Positions 45,644 to 56,969 of a stretch of 64,000 nucleotides of DNA are shown here, in pieces. Positions within the stretch are counted from its first letter, which is position 1. Every line of letters starts with the position of its first letter. This DNA comes from Ichthyophis bannanicus (Eukaryota; Chordata; Amphibia; Gymnophiona; Ichthyophiidae): the NCBI GenBank assembly GCA_033557465.1, contig CM066037.1:518684686-518748685 (forward strand), in the 5' to 3' direction. The position numbers were made by a program, and so were the translations under genes. Under the pieces are notes generated by a model. It saw nothing but the letters and a program-made list of their open reading frames with translations, had not been told where the DNA came from and did not search any database.

Positions 45644-47320
45644 ACCGGCTTAAAAAAATGCAATAGATGCTCTAGGAACATGTGGCTTACGAATACTCAT
45701 GACTGTTGTCTGCGGTGCCTCGGAGCTGATCATGATCCGGAGCTCTGTTCGCTCTGTAAGAAAATGTCCTCTTAGGCCCTGCTCAGTCGTAAGCAGAAGT
45801 CCGAAGACATTTTTTGAAAGGCCACCTCGGAATCCCCGGTGGCACCCTCTGTTGTCTCTCCCCCATTGTGGTCTCCCTCTTCGGCCCCGCGCTCTCGGCG
45901 GCACCCCGACCAGGGTTCCCCTGAGGTGGAGCGGCGCAGGAAGAAGAAGGAGGCCTCGAAGTCGCTGTTGGGGGCTCCTGACAAGCGCGAGCGCTCCTGC
46001 GCTTGGTCGCTAAGCCCCCTTGGGCATTCCCAAGAGTTGGACAAGGAGCGGCCACGCAAAATACCCACATGGATACAGAGGCCACTGGTGAAGGTGCCCG
46101 GTCTCCTGAGGGCTGTCCCAGTGAGGACCCCCTCTCCTCCTCTACGTCCGACCCAGTGACTCCGGGGTCTGCATCACAGGGCCCTACGACCGCATGGGAG
46201 TCCCGCATGCTGGCGCTAGAATGCAACATTTCTGCGTTCATCGCTTCCCAGCAGGCGGTCACAGCCAACTTCGCTGACTCGCACCCAGAGACCATGGGTC
46301 CCTCGCGTGGGACACCAAAATCCGTCCAGGAAACCCCCAAGAGCTGCGGGCCTCATGAGGGTCCTCAACGTTAGTCTCGCTTGCCCTTCCGTTTCTTGGA
46401 GGCAAGATCTTCCAAGGCCTCCGGCTCCAAATGGGCCCCTGCCGCTGTACAGGGCGATCTGCCCGGCTTGGACTCCTTGACTGAGTTCTCGGATTGGGAG
46501 TCTGATGGGGACACCTCCCCAGAAACCCATATTCACCGGGGCCTTCCGTTGGACTCCTCCCTGCCCACGTTCCAGCAGCGATCGCCACCTGAGGATATCT
46601 CCATCCTGGTGTTCGTCCGGGATATGTCACGGGCTCTTAACCTGGCTACTCAGGCCCTCGGGCTGAAGAACTAGATATTCTTCAATACAAGTCCCCGCCT
46701 AGGGAATCTCTCACTGTTTCATTACCTCCCATTCTGTCTTGGCTGCTGCTCCGCATGTGGGAGGCACTCGCCTCAGTCCCCATCGTGAGCAAACGCCTTG
46801 TTACTATGTACAAGGTACAATGGGGCCCAGGGGTTTAGAAAGATTCAACTTCCCCACACCTCTATGGTGGTGGATCCGGCCATGAGGAAACAGAAGAGCC
46901 CAAAATCACACTCGTCGGTCCCTCCGGGCTGAGAGTCGAGAGCCCTTGATGCCCTGGGCCGCAAGGCCTACCAAGGCTCCATGCTGCTATGTTGCATTCA
47001 AGCATACCAGCTATACATGGGCATGTTCTTGTGTGACTTAGCCAAGGAGCTCGGAAGTTTCTCCGCAAGCCTCGAGGGCGAGCCCCTCAATAGCTCCTGC
47101 ACTCTGTTGAAGTCCATTGCAGACTGCTCAAAATACCTCTCCCGAGCCGCCTACGATGGATTTGAGTCATCGGCTCGGATGGTGGCCGCAGGCATCGGTG
47201 CCCTTCGCCAGATATGGCTCCAATTGTCAGATTTGGAGCAGTGGGTGCAGGAAAAGCTCCTGGACGTCCCCTGCCTCGACGAACAGCTCTTCGGCATGCA
47301 AATGGAGGATAGGACCGTGG
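45644..47320 (+). pseudogene. DIRS-E gag-like gene, 5' part
   Basis: Cys-rich start GLKKCNRCSRNMW and CCLRCLGADHDPELC near 45645-45755, then a basic/Ser-Pro linker with stops. Later blocks are RSPPEDISILVFVRDMSRAL, MWEALASVPIVSK, LYMGMFLCDLAKELGSFSA, RAAYDGFESSARMVAAG and ALRQIWLQLSDLEQWVQEK. It is cut at MEDRTVET by CR1-M; the rest (TRTRLSRKT and a basic tail) resumes at 52447. Confidence 0.8.
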
Positions 47321-47657
47321 AGACAATGGTGCAGAGATGAGGGTTTTGGATTTGTTAGGAACTGGGGAACATTCTGGGGAAAGGAGAGGCTCTTCCGAAG
47401 GGATGGGCTTCACCTTAACCGGGATGGAACCAGGCTGCTGGCATTAACCTTTAAAAAGGAGATAGAGCAGCTTTTAAACTAGACATTAGGGGAAAGCCGA
47501 CAGTCGCCCAAGAGCGGATGGTTCGGAAGAATGTATCCTTGAAGGATACTACCAAAAGCAGTGAGGTTCCACAAAAGAGTAAAGTAGCCCAAATGCCCTC
47601 AAGTATGGAGCAGACAGAGCTTAAAGATCCCAAATTACCCATGTCTACCAACAGCCA

Positions 47658-47890
47658 TGAATGCAGCAAAATATAACCTTGAGAATATACCACTGGAATT
47701 TAAAGACTGCCTGCAAAATCGATTTGCTGCTTTAAATACAAATGACAGAGCTCCGGAAGAGTTATGGAATGACATCAAGAAGGTTGTGTTGGAAGAAAGC
47801 GAGAAGTCTCTACAAAAGGTGAAAAAGCAAAAACGGCCAAAATGGATGACGGAAGAAACTCTGAAAATTGCCCAGAAACGCAGAGAAGCT
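47658..47890 (+). repeat. RTE/BovB remnant inside CR1-M
   Basis: Same first bases and protein (MNAAKYNLENIPLEFKDCL onward) as the RTE in CR1-L, preceded by the same accaacagcca (47647-47657) that is the target duplication there. It stops at cgcagagaagct, after which CR1 ORF2 resumes, with a 3-base overlap 'gct' at the deletion joint. Confidence 0.9.
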
Positions 47891-50683
47891 TGTATGCAAA
47901 TGCTAGAAGTCTAAAGAATAAGATGGGAGAGTTAGAATATATAGCACTAAATGAAAGGTTAGATATGATTGGAATATCAGAGACATGGTGGAAGGAGGAC
48001 AACCAGTGGGACACTGTGATACCTGGGTACAAACTATATCGTAATGATAGAGCTGATCAAATTGGTGGAGGGGTTGCGCTCTATGTTAGAGAGGGCATTG
48101 ACTCAGAAAGGATTAAAGTTTTGCAGGAAATAAAATCTGCTGTAGAATCTATATGGATTGAAATTCCATATAAAAGGGGGAAGGCGATGGCAGTGGGGGT
48201 GTACTATCGAGCGCCTGGCCAGAATGACCAAATGGATGATGAAATGCTCAAAGAAATCAAGGAAGCTAACAAAAGTTACAGCACAGTAATAATAACGGGT
48301 GATTTCAATTACCCCGGTATCGACTGGGTCAGTGTCACGTCAGGACATGCTAGGGAGATAAAGTTACTAGATGAAATTAATGACTGCTTCTTGGAGCAGC
48401 TGGCTCATGAACCAATCAGAGGGGATGCCATATTAGACCTAGTCCTTAGTGGAACACCAGATCTAGTGCAAGAGATAAGGGTGTTGGGGCCACTTGGCAA
48501 TAGTGATCATAGCATGATCGCCTTTGATTTAATTAGTGGAGGAGGGATAGTAAGGAAATCCACAGTACTACCTTTTAACTTTTGAAAGGGAGACTATGAT
48601 AAAATGAGGAAAACAGTTAAGAAAAAACTAAAAGGAGCAGTTGCGAAGGTTAAAGACGTACATCAAGCTTGGGGGGTGTTGAAAAATACTATCTTGGAAG
48701 CCCAGACCAGCTGTATTCCACGCTTTAAGAAAAGTGGAAGGAAGTCCAAAAAACTGCCAGCATGGTTTAAAGGTGTGAGGTCAGAGAGGCTGTTGTTGCC
48801 AAAAAAGCATCTTTCAGGAAATGGAAAAAAGAGCCAAAGGACGAAACCTGGAAACAGCACAAGCACTGGCAAGCCAAATGCAAGGCATTAATAAGGCAGG
48901 CAAAGAGAGAATTTGAGAAGAAGCTTGCTGCGGAAGCAAAAACGCGAAATAAAGACCTTTTCAAGTACATTCGTAGCAAAAAACCTGTGAGAGAGTCAGT
49001 TGGTCCATTAGATGATAAAGGGGTTAAAGGAGCACTAAGAGGCGACAAGGCGATAGCGGAGAGACTGAATGAATTCTTTGCTTCGGTCTTTACTGAGGAA
49101 GATGTAGGGATGTTACCCATGACTGAAGTGGTATTTAAAGGTGCAGAAGAATTGAAGGAAATATCAATACATCGGGAAGATGTCTTACAACTATTAGATA
49201 AACTGAAGAGTAGCAAATCACCTGGGCCGGATGGTATACATCCAAGGGTGTTGAAAGAACTGAAATATGAGATTGCAGAACTGCTATCAGTAATCTGTGA
49301 ACTATCATTAAAATCATCTCTAATACCTGAAGATTGGAGGATCGCCAATGTAACACCAATTTTTAAAAAGGGTTCCAGGGGTGATCCGGGAAACTACAGA
49401 CCGGTGAGCCTCACGTCAGTACCGGGAAAAATGGTAGAAACCATTATAAAGAATAAAATTACTCAGCATGTAGATAGTCACAACCTAATGGGAGACAGCC
49501 AACATGGCTTTAGACAAGGAAGATCTTGTCTTATTAATCTGTTATGGTTTTTTTTGAATGAGTGAATAAACAGGTGGACAAAGGTGAGTCGGTTGATATT
49601 GTGTATCTGGACTTTCAGAAAGCCTTTGACAAGGTCCCTCATCAGAGACCTTTGGCAAAACTAAAGAGTCATGGGATAGGAGGCAGTGTACTATTGTGGA
49701 TCAGGAACTGGTTAAAAGATAGAAAGCAGAGGGTAGGGCTAAATGGCCAATTTTCCCAATGGAGAAAGGTGAATAGTGGTGTACCCCAGGGATCTGTGCT
49801 GGGTCCGCTGCTTTTTGACATATTCATAAATGACCTGGAAAATGGAATAACGAGTGAGGTTATCAAATTTGCAGATGACACAAAACTATTTAAAGTTGTT
49901 AAAACCCAAGAGGATTGTGAAAAATTGCAAGAGGATCTTGATAAATTGCAAGACACGGCATCAAAATGGCAGATGAAATTTAATGTGGACAAGTGCAAGG
50001 TTATGCACCTAGGGAAGAACAACCCAAACTATGGTTACACGATGCAAGGTTCCACATTAGGAACCACCACCCAGGAAAAAGATGTAGGCGTCATTGTGGA
50101 TACCATGTTAAAACCCTCGGCGCAGTGTGCAGCGGCAGCCAAGAGAGCAAATAGAATGCTAGGTATGATAAGGAAAGGAATGGAAAATAAAACAAAATAT
50201 ATTATAATGCCTCTATATTGTTCCATGGTGAGACCGCACCTTGAATATTGTGTGCAATTCTGGTCGCCGTATCTTAAAAAGGATATAGCGATTTTTGAAA
50301 AGGTACAGAGAAGAGCCACCAAAATGGTAAAGGGGATGGAAGGATACTCCTATGAAGAAAGGCTAAAAAGGTTAGGGCTCTTTAACCTAGAAAAGAGACG
50401 GCTGAGGGGAGATATGATAGAAGTCTATAAATTAATGAACGGAGTGGAACGGGTAAACGTAGATCGATGGTTTACCTTATCAGAATATAGAAAGACTAGG
50501 GGACATGCAATGAAGCTACAGGGTAAACTATTTAAGACTAATAAAAGAAAATATTTTTTCACTCAACGTGTAATCAAACTCTGGAATTTGTTACCGGAGG
50601 ATGTAGTAAAGGCTGTTAGTGTAGCTGGGTTTAAAAAAGGTTTGGACAAGTTCCTGGAGGAAAGGTCCATAAACCATTATTAA
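47891..50683 (+). pseudogene. CR1-M ORF2 (endonuclease and reverse transcriptase)
   Basis: Endonuclease: LYANARSLKNKMGELEYIA, ISETWW, GDFNYPGIDW (intact) and SDHSMIAF, with a TGA at 48583 (cga to tga). RT frames 48987-49565 and 49562-50683: [49 protein letters not shown], and the C-terminal YLKKDIAIFEKVQRRATKM. The last 373 codons are open, and this is the best preserved CR1 RT in the window. Confidence 0.88.
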
Positions 50684-50856
50684 GAAGTGACCGAAGATAT
50701 CAATGCTTGACCCAGTACAAGCATTGTGGAACTTGTGTCTCTTGGGGAAACTGCTAGGTACATATGACCTAGATTGGCCACTGTTGGAAACAGAATACTG
50801 GGCTTGATGGACCTTGGTCTGACCCAGTATGGCATATCTTATGTTCTTATGTTCTT

Positions 50857-52446
50857 CTGAGATACAGTATGTGATAAGGAAGCTTATCATAGCTCAGGAA
50901 GGAGCTATAGAAAAGGTGAAGTGACTCTGAACAAGCAACCTGTCAGTTCTGGTAGAAATAAGAAAACAGAATTTTGCCATAAAAGACTACCAGTCCCAGA
51001 ATGCACCAGGTTTCCAACAGCCATTAGAGGAGCTGAAGTGGGGAAACGTGTGTTCAATCAGGAGGGCTATGAGGTAATCCCTAAGCACTCATTTCAAAGG
51101 GCAGGGCCTGATTCAGCACAGCTGTGCTGTGTTAAGGTGGAGCACTCATCAAAGCAGAATAAAGGTAGAGTTTATTCTACAGAGAATCATCCTCATCATC
51201 ATCTTCATGATCAACTTGGATATCCTCATCCTCAGTTTCATCTGGAGGATCATCAGAAGCAGAAGCCAAACCGGACGGACAGAGAGGGCAAGAAACCCTT
51301 TGGAAGAAAGAAGAGAAATGCCTTTGGGAGGTCTAGAGGAATCTGGAGCAGTACGTATACTGGGAGGCATTCCAAGGGCCAGCATACACCATTGAACTGG
51401 GGAAAGCCAGAGAAATGGTGCTGCAGAGCTAGGAATCTCCAGACGGTACCTGTGAGGGAGACGGCTGCACGTGGAAGGGACCCTAAGATCCGTGCCAGAA
51501 GGTATGTGAAGAGAGATCCAGTGTCCAGGGATCTGGATTGGAAGGCTGGACATAAGAACTGGACTACATACTGGCCAGGCTATATAGAGAGGAACTCTAA
51601 CAGCAATGGGAGCTCAGGTATGAACACTGATCTATGCCCTAGCTATAACCTTGAAAGACAGCAGGGAAACAAGTATTCTCCTGAAAGTGCTCCATTGGGA
51701 GATTCATCTGTGCCAATCCATGATATTGAACCCATGCTTGTTGAAGAAGGGGGAGAGATTGCAGATGAAGGATGTGTTTACATGGATTGCTCTCTGTCTA
51801 AACTCCTTTGGTGATTTTCTGTTATAAAATACAACAACCATCACAAAGAAATACAAACTTGTTCTTTAATCTACTCAGAAAAGCTCCTGAGTAGGATTTT
51901 TAGTCACGCAGTAGAAAGCAAGCCAGCTAAGGGGTTTCAGCTGGGTAACTGCTAGCAATTGAGCCTTACCTAATTGCTTGTGAGCTCTGAGGGAATCACT
52001 TCTGAATCTATGTGGGAAGATATAAGAAGTTAACCTGAAAAGAACAGTTTTTCCCTTCTTTGTGGATTTTTGTTTGTTGTTTGATACACTGCTAAGAGAA
52101 TATTAGCTAAAGCCTACAGAAAAGACCAGTTTGTTACCAACCAGGTCTTTATTCTTTTGCTTTGATTGCCTGATAAGTTCAACTGTTGTTTTCCTGATTT
52201 TGTTTTTCCAAGTTTAACACTGAAAGCAAGTAACCTGATTTATGTGCTACCAAGCATATCTGTGTTGGGAGAAATAACCCCATAAATAAATATCTTATTG
52301 GCTTTACCCTAAAGCACAACTAATTATTGTGAGCAGCTGTGTCTGGTGTGAATGAACTGCATTACCCACAATCCCTTGCAAATCATATTGATATATGCAC
52401 TTGCCAAGACTGTGAACATTATCACCCAGGCAGCCGTCTGATAAGT
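50857..52446. other. Unidentified 1.6-kb segment between CR1-M and the rest of DIRS-E
   Basis: It cannot belong to DIRS-E, whose gag resumes at 52447. It has an open frame (50921-51814) with no recognised domain, a (cat/atc)-rich stretch at 51187-51240 and a late 'aataaata' at 52285. A 'gataag' occurs near both ends (50873 and 52440), which could be chance. It might be an unclassified LTR or DNA transposon that landed beside CR1-M. Confidence 0.35.
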
Positions 52447-52879
52447 AGTGACTGAGTTTGTCACCAGAACCCGTCTCTCGCGCAAGACCTCCACTCTGCC
52501 CCGGAAAAAGCAACAGGCCAAGAAGCCTTTCTTTCCGAGGAAGGGCCTTCAGTACCGTGGCTACCCACCGTACCCGGCTACCCCCACGCCGACCACTCTG
52601 GCACAGGGTAAGTCCGGCCAAGAGCATCGCAAGCCAAAAGGGTCAAAAGCCCAAACCCTGCTCCACCACAACCCGCATAGGGTTTTTGACGCCATTGGCA
52701 TAGACTCTCGCCCTCTTTATGGGCTTCCATGACCTCTGACAACTGGGTTCTCTAGGTTGTCTGAGATGGCTATCGCCTTGGCTTCGACAGGCTTCCACCT
52801 CCCTTCTCCCCAGTGGAGCCTCCTCGACTCTCCGTGCACCAGGTTTTACTGCAGCGGGTACTAATCTCTCTCCTCGCCC

Positions 52880-54469
52880 AACTGGCAGTCGAAAAGGTCC
52901 CTCCGCACCTTCGAGGTTGGGGGCTTCTATTCCTGGTACTTTCTCGTCCCGAAGAAGACGGGGGGTCTGCGGCCCATCCTTGACCTCCGGAAGTTGAACA
53001 AGTTCTTGGTGCGGGAGAAGTTCAAGATGTTATCACTTGGCATTCTGCTGCCCTTCCTCCAGCATGGCAACTGGCTATGCTCCTTAGATCTAAAGGACCC
53101 TTATGCCCACATCTTAATTCACCCCCAGCACAGGCAGTACCTGCGCTTTAGGGTGCGGCGAGAGCACCTCCAGTACATGGTGCTCCTCTTCGGCCTCGCA
53201 TCCGCCCCACGAGTCTTCATGAAATGCCTCTCCTTGGTCACCGCCCGTCTCCAGCGTCTGGCTCATCACGGGATCCTCAGTTGAGGAAACCCGGCGAGCA
53301 ACGTCGCACACAATCCTTCTATTGGGAGGCTTGAGGTTCTTGGTCAACTACCCAAAGTCTCACCTCGAGCAGGTGCAGACACTAGAGTTTATCGGGACAT
53401 GCCTCGATACTTAGCGGGCGACTGCATTCTTACCAGCGGATCGCACCGACCGCCTCAGAGCCCTGGCGGCTCGGGTTCAAAGCACTCCCCGAGTCACAGC
53501 TCGGACTATACTACACCTCCTGGGCCACATGGCCTCTACCGTGCATATTGTCCCCCATGCCCGCCTGCACATGCGGACAGCTCAGTGGTGTCTCAGCGCC
53601 TAATGGAGCCCGTCCATCGGCCACCTCAGTGACCCTGTCAAGATCCTTCCCGACCTTCGCTTGTCCCTGAGCTGGTGACAAAACCCCCGCAACCTCTTCT
53701 GGGGGTTGCCCTTCCAGGCCCCACAGCACGATGCGGTGTTGACTACAGATGCTTCCCTGTTAGGGTGGGGAGCCCACTGTGGGCCACTTTGCATGCAGGG
53801 GCACACTGGTCACCCGAAGAGTCTCAGCAACAGATAAACTTGCTTGAACTCCTGGCGATTTGGTGGGCCCTGAGGGCCTTTGAGCACCACCTCAAGGGGA
53901 GGTCGGTACTCGTGCAGACCGAGAACCGCGTGGCAATGTTCTATGTCTACAAGGAGGGAGGCACTGGTTCACGCTCCCTCTGCCGGGAAGCGGTCCTCCT
54001 CTGCTCCTTTGCCATCCGACAGAAGATGTCCCTCAAGGCGACCTACATCCCGGGCCAGGAGAATATCCTGGCAGACAGACTCAGCAGGATCCTTTGCCCC
54101 CATGAATGGCGACTGGATCCAGTGGTAGTGAGCTGGCTGTTTCTTCGCTGGGGGACGCTGGTGATAGACCTCTTTGCCAGTCCCCAGAACGCGCAGCTTT
54201 CCTGCTTTTGCGGCCCGGTACCGCACCCAAGCAGGGAGAGTGCAGATGCATTCCTTGTGGACTGGTCATCCAGCCTGCTCTGTGCATTCCCTCTCATTGC
54301 GAGAACCCTTTTCAAGGCTCAGCGAGATCGGACATGGTTGATCCTCATAGCCCCCTCGTGGCCTTGGCAGCCTTGGTTCCCGCTTCTGCTCTGGCTGTCG
54401 ACAGAGCCTCCTGTTCCCCTGGGCTTCGCCCCAGGTCTAACGCAGGAGGAGGGGCAGGTGCACACCTGA
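52880..54469 (+). pseudogene. DIRS-E RT-RNase H-methyltransferase-like gene
   Basis: RT finger GFYSWYFLVPKKTGG (about 52920), then LNKFLVREKFKMLSLGILLP, SLDLKDPYAHILIHPQHRQ (motif A) and LFGLASAPRVFMK. A deletion at about 53255 joins LQR directly to LAHHG and removes the FPYLDD box. RNase H: VLTTDASLLGWGAH, NLLELLAIWWAL, TENRVAMFYVYKEGG and LADRLSR. Methyltransferase-like: VIDLFASPQN, DAFLVDWSSSLLCAFP and LILIAPSWPWQPWFP. The frame 53675-54469 is open. Confidence 0.84.
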
Positions 54470-54479
54470 ACCTAGCCTC

Positions 54480-55545
54480 CTTTTCCCTCATAGCCTGGCG
54501 GCTGAACGGGTTTCCCTAGCCTCACTGGCTCTTCTGGAGGAGATCGAGGAGGTGGTCCTCACCTCGAGAAAGGACTCCACTAGACGGGCCTACGCCTTCA
54601 TGTGGTGACACTTCTCTGTCTGGTGCTCGGGGCTTCAGATCGCACCGCTCTCGTGTCCCATTCAATGGATCCTTCAGTACCATCTCTCGAAGGAAGGTGT
54701 GAAGTCGAACTCTGTCAGGGTGCACTTGAGTGCCATCTCGGCGACCGACCTCCCCATTGAGGGAAAGCCCCTCTTGAGACAGCCGTTAGTCTCCCGCTTT
54801 ATGCGGGGTCTTTTGCTTTCCAAGCCGCCCATCCGACCTCCACCATCAGAATGGGACCTGAATGGTGGTGCTCACACAGCTCACCCGTCCACCCTTCAAG
54901 CTGAAGGCGACGTGCTCGCTCCGGCACCTATCCTGGAAGGTGGCCTTCCTGGTGGCGCTGACCTCAGCTTGTCGAGTCAGTGAGCTCCAGGCTCTCATGA
55001 CTGATGGCCCTTACACCAGGTTCTATCGGAATAGGGTGGTCCTCCGTACCCACCCTAAATTCCTGCCTAAAGTTGTCTCGGATTTCTATCTTAATCAGGA
55101 GATAATCCTGCCGACTTTCTTCCCGAGGCCCAACACCAATCAGGTGTCGGCGGCTCGCCACACCCTCGACTGCGGAAGGGCTCTTGCCTTCTACTTGCAG
55201 CGCTCCCAGACTTATTTCAAGTCTGGCTGACTCTTTGTGACCTACGATCCCAGTCTACCAGGACAGGCAGTTACCAAACGCACCCTCTTGATTTGGGTGG
55301 TGGACTGCATCACTTTCGCTCATATGAAGGCAGGTGCCCCTTTAGATCGTCGTATCACCGCACACGAGGTTCGGGCCAAAGCGGCCTCGGTGGCCTCACT
55401 GCACTCCGTACCCCTGATGGACATCTGCTGGGCGGCGACCAGGTCTTCCACTAATACCTTCGCTGCACACTACTGCCTGGAGAGGGAGTCCCGCCGGGAC
55501 AGCACCTTCAGTCAGGCTGTACTCCATAATCTGTTTGGGGTATAA
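54480..55545 (+). pseudogene. DIRS-E tyrosine recombinase
   Basis: The overlapping frame (54106-54519) leads into RRAYAFMW and NSVRVHLSAISATD, with a stop in the first part (Trp codon followed by TGA near 54606). Catalytic part: TSACRVSELQAL, TAHEVRAKAAS and HYCLERESRRD, so Arg, His-x-x-Arg and Tyr are all kept. A TGA at 55228-55230 splits it, and CRAATW reads CWAATR. It has the most complete catalytic set in the window. Confidence 0.84.
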
Positions 55546-55689
55546 GCAACTCCTGCCCTCTGACCCTTCTTCATGGCTACCGAGGGCTTCGCCCCCAAGG
55601 ACCCGAGGCCTTGGGTTCCTTGGGCATTGGCTTCTGTTCACAGCCTCGCGGTGGCGTTTTTTGGTTACAGGTTCGGTAGCCTGTAGCTG

Positions 55690-55780
55690 GTGAGGACTGA
55701 CTTCCTGCTTGTTCCTGGAGAAAGTGTAGTTACTCAATTGTTACAGGTGTTCTCCAGGGACAGCAGGAATCAGTCCTCAC
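55690..55780 (+). repeat. Internal complementary region of DIRS-E
   Basis: gtgaggactgacttcctgct/tcctggagaaa mirrors the left end and gtgtagttactcaattgtta/aggtgttctccagg mirrors the right end. One arm of the palindrome is mutated (aattgt). Confidence 0.88.
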
Positions 55781-55861
55781 TATCCTCCCGCCTCCCTTGA
55801 TAAGTTGCTGCATTTTTATCCTTCCCTTGCCTTCTGCTAGGTAGGGCTCGAGCTAAGAGAC

Positions 55862-56047
55862 CTGACTGAGCAAGATGGCACCCTTGGGCGGAAAGAGGAC
55901 CACGTATGCATGGCAGCAATCCCAAAGGCTTTCTTTGAAAGCTGGGGAATTGCTCCGCGCAGGCTCCGTCGGTGCCGACGTCACCCATAAGTGAGGACTG
56001 ATTTCTGCTGTCCCTGGAGAACACCTGTTACAGGTGAGTAACTACGC
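55862..56047 (+). repeat. Right inverted terminal repeat of DIRS-E
   Basis: Inverse of 45226-45415 with outer palindrome acctgt-t-acaggt (56023-56035) and donor-like cag/gtgagt. It ends 155 bases before the exon at 56203. Confidence 0.88.
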
Positions 56048-56202
56048 TTTTTTCATTATTGTAAGTCTTCTGACAGCAGAGGACAACATAGCAGAAACAA
56101 AACAGAATTCCTTCAGAGTAACAGATAATTCTCAGTTTGAATGATATCATAAAGCTTTTAGAATGTGTAATGTTGTTGCATTGGTTTTATATTCTTTTTG
56201 AG

Positions 56203-56287
56203 GGTCCTAAAGGTGAAGCGGTTGGCTCAATAACACAGCCATTACCCAGCAGTTATCTGATCATCCGGGCTACCTCAGAGTCAGACG
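56203..56287 (+). CDS. OSBPL8: OSBPL8-like internal exon, PH domain later strands (exon 3 of 3 seen)
   Basis: This 85-base exon reads GPKGEAVGSITQPLPSSYLI and then IRATSESD plus one base, so it ends in phase 1. It is flanked by an acceptor (tttttgag) and a gtaaat donor. It joins in frame to the preceding exon (WAVK-GPKG), completing more of the PH domain. The C-terminal helix that should follow, with its conserved Trp, was not found by eye in the remaining 7.7 kb, so the next intron probably leaves the window. The acceptor sits about 155 bases after the right end of DIRS-E. Confidence 0.92.
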
Positions 56288-56668
56288 GTAAATTCTTTGT
56301 TTAAATTTATACATCAGGCATGTTTGCTTCATGAAAATGTAGAGTCTTTTGCGTAGTATATTATTTTAGAGGTGCCACTTCACTGAAGAGGCTGCCAGCT
56401 GCTCCACATCAAAACTCATTTCAATTCATCAAATTAATGTATGCTACTTATCTGCCAAGCTACATGGATCAAACTGCTTAGAATTTTAGATTTTTGTCCA
56501 GTAATAAATTATACCTATTGTAAAAATCCTTAGAACTTCATTCAGACACAAGATTTTATTTGCTAGGAATGGTTGGCAAAGATGAGATTGAGCTATCACA
56601 CACAGGATCCAAGGGGTCAACCATAAACTCTAAAAATATATTAAGAAAGCCCCTTAATACAAAATGTT
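56288..56668 (+). other. Intron after the third exon
   Basis: Starts with the gtaaat donor; no repeat recognised. Confidence 0.5.
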
Positions 56669-56969
56669 AAAGGGGAACATTACATGTCTCAATCTCATTT
56701 TTAAAAATACAAGAAACCCCCTTAAAACAAAAAGTTATCCAATTTTTGTTGGACCATCATACATCTGTCACCATCAATATGGGGCCAGCATCCAAAATCG
56801 TGTCCATTTTGTTACATATTTATTAGTGCAATGGAAAATTTCTCAAGGACCATCAGTGAGAATTTTCCATTGCATTAATAAATATCTAACAAAAATTAGA
56901 TAACTTTTTGTTTTAAGGGAGTTTCTTATGTTTTTAAAAATGAGATTGAGACATGTGATGTTCCCCTTT
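56669..56969. repeat. 301-bp fold-back (inverted) repeat, MITE-like
   Basis: The left arm beginning aaaggggaacattacatgtc pairs with the right arm ending gacatgtgatgttccccttt, including 'cttaaaacaaaaagttat' against 'ataactttttgttttaag'. The centre is a second hairpin (tgcaatggaaaatt and aattttccattgca). The left arm has about 60 extra bases near 56748-56812. No protein is encoded. Confidence 0.85.

Larger units (their letters stand above)
47320..50856 (+). mobile_element. CR1-M: + strand CR1 LINE with a deleted RTE passenger
   Basis: Begins in the ORF1 C-terminus (DGLHLNRDGTRLLALTFKKE), then spacer, then 233 bases of RTE (47658-47890), then CR1 ORF2 endonuclease and RT to 50683, and a 3' UTR ending in the repeated octamer 'ttatgttc'. 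It is 5'-truncated. The sequence is close to CR1-L throughout, including the RTE insertion point. Confidence 0.88.
45226..56047 (+). mobile_element. DIRS-E: DIRS copy interrupted by CR1-M and an unknown segment
   Basis: Left ITR 45226-45415 (tttctccaggaacaagcagg) and right ITR 55862-56047 pair specifically (inverse of 'aaagaaagcctttcgg', 'gtgccgacgtcaccca'-type blocks). ICR 55690-55780. gag is split between 45644-47320 and 52447-52690; RT to methyltransferase 52880-54469 and YR 54480-55545 follow. Same family as B and F by ITR and gag. The element without insertions would be about 5.7 kb. Confidence 0.88.

Noticed and set aside
50921..51814. A 297-codon frame as a new gene
   Set aside because: No domain, no homologue recognised, low-complexity His/Leu stretch on a (cat)n tract, and it lies in an insertion inside a dead retroelement.
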